Shown here: positions 60,961-64,000 of the stretch, piece after piece
How positions within the stretch are numbered: the first letter of the stretch is position 1
Layout of the letters: each line of letters starts with the position of its first letter
From: Rhyacichthys aspro
Lineage: Eukaryota; Chordata; Actinopteri; Gobiiformes; Rhyacichthyidae
DNA length: 64,000 bases
Direction of reading: 5' to 3'
Assembly (NCBI GenBank): GCA_036850595.1
Contig: CM072154.1
Location: 18,173,330-18,237,329 of the forward strand
Notes under the pieces: generated by a model
What the model was told of the DNA's origin: nothing
Database searches by the model: none
The model's input: only the letters and a program-made list of their open reading frames with translations
Translations under genes and position numbers: made by a program

Positions 60961-61414
60961 CCATGTGCGTCCTTGAACTTACAATGTTGTTTTTTGTCTG
61001 TATTTTGGGGGTTATAATCAATAACATTCAAAGGGTCATCCAGTTCAACCAAATACAAGTAGCCTGCGATGTTTACTGCATAATGTCATGTAAATAGCTA
61101 CATGTTTGTCATATTTTTTGTAGATAAAACACTTAATAGTTCCTGTTGGAAAAAATCTTAACTATTGGTAATTAAGGAATTACTTCTCTAATGATGTTAG
61201 TGTATTAGCAAATAGAAGTTGTCTGCAACAGAAATAAAATTTTATGTTTAGCAAATACTTTTTCCTTTCTTGTTCACTAATGATAAAGACGTGGCAAAGT
61301 GACACATGCACAGCTCTATTTTAAAGGTATTACAATCATTTTGTAAACAAGTGCAATTTTATTAACGTGTTATTAACGTGTGGATTTGACAGTAGCTTTA
61401 ATCGTGTTGCACTG

Positions 61415-61428
61415 GCGCCCTCTCCTGT
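61415..61428 (-). promoter_or_regulatory. CTCF-like motif in a duplicated segment, copy 1
   Basis: The minus strand reads ACAGGAGAGGGCGC, 12 of 14 against the core. The surrounding 40 bp (61414-61455) resemble 61788-61827, including the shared words GGTAC, ACAAGTGA and CCCTCT. This suggests a repeat-borne CTCF site. Confidence 0.4.
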
Positions 61429-61787
61429 CGTCTCTTGGTACAACAAGTGAGAAGCTCGTCTTTTCTGTTGTAAATACAAACACATTATTCAGAGGCATCA
61501 TAAAATGCGTAATGTTAGTCATTGTTGAAGTTAGTTACAAGAAATATTCATGACTGATAATAATCTCACACATGTAGCGGTGTCAACATCCTTCTTCTGA
61601 AACACTAAAATGAACACGAAAGGACGCCATATTCAACAAAAACGTTCAGCTGCAAACTCTCTTTAGTGCATCCTTTTATTATTTATCTTGTATTTTGATA
61701 AATATCAGCAAAGTTGTTCCATTTCACCGTGTCTTTACCTTCAAGGCCACTCTGTCAAGGATTGAGGACAGCTGTGATGGGCCTCTG

Positions 61788-61801
61788 TTGCCCTCTTCTG
61801 T
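61788..61801 (-). promoter_or_regulatory. CTCF-like motif in a duplicated segment, copy 2
   Basis: The minus strand reads ACAGAAGAGGGCAA, 11 of 14 against the core. It is the diverged partner of the motif at 61415, in the same orientation 373 bp away. It is weak on its own. Confidence 0.3.
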
Positions 61802-62087
61802 CAAGTCTGGGTACTACAAGTGAAGCTTCACTGAATGGTGCATGATGGGGGTTCAGTTGTTGCACTATGCCAGGAAAAAAAGAAAATTTCCCCTTAAACA
61901 GGCCTTTATATATAAAGGTTTTATTATGTATAGAAAACACTTAATGCAAATTGTTGAAGGAGTATGTTTTGTTAAGTAAATAATTCTGTGAGTACCTCTT
62001 GATAATTATGTGACAGTCTGTGAGGGGTGTTTTGACAGTAATCTGCACAACCTCGCTTGACCTTATAGCGAGCACTTCCATTTACAT

Positions 62088-62101
62088 CCACTAGATGGCA
62101 T
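62088..62101 (+). promoter_or_regulatory. CTCF motif, plus orientation
   Basis: CCACTAGATGGCAT matches 13 of 14 core positions. It is divergent from the two minus-oriented CTCF-like motifs 290-670 bp to its left, giving a second border-like cluster near the right end. Confidence 0.5.
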
Positions 62102-63895
62102 AGTGGTGGAAGCATATTTAAAATCAGAAGCACAAATCCTTGATGTGTAATTCATTTTTTTGCCCCAAACCAGTCTTAAGTCATCATTGTCCCACTTCTG
62201 GTTCACAACATTGAAATCTCATAAAAGGACATGCATTCAACCAGCACAAATTAGCCGTAGCTGTCAACACTGCACTTTTTAAGCTCATACTCAAAGTCAT
62301 TGCACTGTTTTCCCTGCTACTAACACACAAAAAAATAATATGCTCCTAGCATATTACTGCAAATATTCCCTGTGAGTACTTTGCAACATAAAAAGCCTGT
62401 GAGAGCACGCAGAGCTGGTATTTGGCATTTCCTTATCATCGTCCGACAGGAATCATTTGTCAGTGACATGTCACAAAACTCACTGTTATCTAACTACAAT
62501 CAGCGAGTGTTGCCAGCTGTTCTGTGGAATAAAAGAAGGGTCATACCAGAGAGAAACGCCTGCATGACAGTTTTAAATAGAAGGACACCTGTGGCAGCAG
62601 GTTGATGCAGAGCAAACGAGTTGGACAGGAAGTCACTTACTTTGTCCAGATATTTCTGAATTAGATGCAAGGTTTTAAGGTGTGTCAGGATTTTAACACC
62701 AAGGAATGAGTCTAAAACCATTGCAGACATTTATAATAAAATGAGTAAAATGTATAGTCGCTGTGGTAATATCAGTTCTCATGCCCACATTGCTCTAATC
62801 CCAGCAGGCTCTAAAGGTTGTTCATGGAGTACATTGTTAGAGTGTAGTAATATATGACATTTAAAAAATGAGGCATACTACTTAACAGCCATACCACTTT
62901 TTCCAGGAAATTTGCATAATCGCTGATACTGAGTATAGAAACAAGTAGCTATTTATGAATGATAAACAGATTTCAGAGCCACTGTGTTTTTTCAGATGTT
63001 TTATCAGTGACTTTTTAAGACCATAACACTGAAACAGAGCATTATTCGCAGTTCGCTTTTATCATCTTCTTTTACAGCAAAACAGTGCTGTATAGAGGAT
63101 AAGAGGAATGGAAACTGACACTGCAGTGAGTAAAAGACTCATATGGCAGTATTTGAGGAGGTCAAATGAGTACAAGAGGCTCTGATACCAGTGAGTACAG
63201 ATGCTATCTAGACAAGAAATATAACATAAAGATGTCTGGTGCTGGTAATGGGGCATGAAAATAAACAGGAAGAAAACAAATGATACCAAACTACATAAAT
63301 ATGTTGAAGATGTTTTGACTTTGACTAAACTCTTAAATGTAAAGTATGGCCATAATGTCATGTCTAACAAAAATGCTGTCAGCCTGTAGTTTCATATCAC
63401 CAGTACGTTCTGTCTTCAATTATCCTGGCACAAATGTTGTTTTGGTAAGTGGCTGTAATGTTGGTTTTGGCTTAGAGGTATAATACTTCATCAGTGTCAG
63501 GAATACTGTCACTCAGCTCATCCTTTATGTCAACTCAACTATGTCTGTCGAGGGTAGAAAAGCAGTACATAATTTCAACTTTAGCCTGGAGTAAATTGGA
63601 GTAAAAAGGCAGTGTTGTGGAAAAAGTTGGAACATTTTGCTGGAAATTGACTGAAGAGGGCCATTTGACAGTCAGTTCTGTTGAGTGGTGTTGACAGGAT
63701 GGCATGTCAACAAAGATGATTTGTGTGAGAAGCGTAGGTGAGTGGCATCACAGCGTTAACAGGTAACTTATCGCAATCAGAGGCACACCTTTCCTGGGAA
63801 TCCAACCAATGAGACATATCAAAAGAGAAGAGTGCTACAAATCAATCTAGTGAAGTGTTTAATACACAATGGTAAACTTTTTTTTAATAAGACCG

Positions 63896-64000
63896 TCATG
63901 TGTTCTTGTCTTCCTCGGTGCAGATCCAGAGTTTGTTGTCGAGGTCAGGCCCGGGTTGATGTAAGCTGTGGATTACTGCAGGTTTGGGAGTGGTGCCTTC
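63896..64000 (-). CDS. Possible 3' end of the last exon of an unidentified gene running off the right edge
   Basis: On the minus strand a frame is open from the window edge for 34 codons to TGA (63896-63898). Its translation has a protein-like texture (ending PDLDNKLWICTEEDKNT). It is too short to trust and I do not recognise the product. The plus strand at the same place has a pyrimidine-rich tract ending in GTGCAG (63902-63920), so a plus-strand exon is an alternative. It may also be chance. Confidence 0.2.
   Translation of the reverse strand, partial: EGTTPKPAVIHSLHQPGPDLDNKLWICTEEDKNT

Larger units (their letters stand above)
60961..63895. other. Gene-free, AT-rich stretch with CTCF-like cluster
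   Basis: Other than the duplicated CTCF-like segment (61414-61455 and 61788-61827) and the motif at 62088, I see no gene or recognised repeat. Confidence 0.45.

Overview
The window is vertebrate nuclear DNA, almost certainly from a percomorph-type teleost fish. It holds one clearly supported protein gene: a four-exon, minus-strand hairy/Enhancer-of-split bHLH repressor at 29509-30655. I identify it as her9, the fish hes4-type gene. Its introns are only 102-111 bp, as is usual in compact fish genomes. The surrounding repeats are also of fish type: a tRNA-derived SINE with a characteristic tail, hAT-like miniature elements, and short 3' ends of LINEs.

Layout. Bases 1-29150 lie downstream of her9 and hold no gene I can support. 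They contain scattered old transposon remnants and several blocks whose mixed composition and dense homeodomain, RFX, TCF and CSL words make them candidate conserved enhancers (about 8.4-8.8, 10.0-10.3, 13.2-13.8, 26.6-26.9 and 28.65-28.95 kb). CpG-rich patches lie at 27.34-27.66 and 28.43-28.57 kb. The her9 transcription unit runs leftward from about 30815 to about 29150. Its promoter (30825-30962) contains a TATA box, a head-to-head pair of CSL (RBPJ) sites with a 16-bp spacer (the SPS arrangement of Notch target genes), a HES class C site just downstream of TATA, and three CCAAT boxes. A second CpG-rich, promoter-like patch lies at 31.87-32.18 kb. A divergent pair of CTCF motifs follows at 32.43 and 32.67 kb, then a degenerate minisatellite at 34.05-34.70 kb. 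Bases 35-64 kb are again gene-poor, with more enhancer-like blocks (36.5-37.4, 38.6-39.05, 39.9-40.6, 41.8-42.75, 47.6-48.4, 54.3-55.15 and 60.35-60.95 kb), further CTCF motifs, and several fragmentary repeats shared within the window.

Interpretation. A lone developmental transcription factor in 64 kb of enhancer-like noncoding DNA fits a genomic regulatory block. CTCF motifs would be plausible domain-boundary elements. The sequence directly shows the gene structure, promoter motifs, repeats and CTCF words. Enhancer function, boundary function and conservation are inferences that need alignment or chromatin data. I found no bacterial-type system, CRISPR array, RNA gene or intact transposon.
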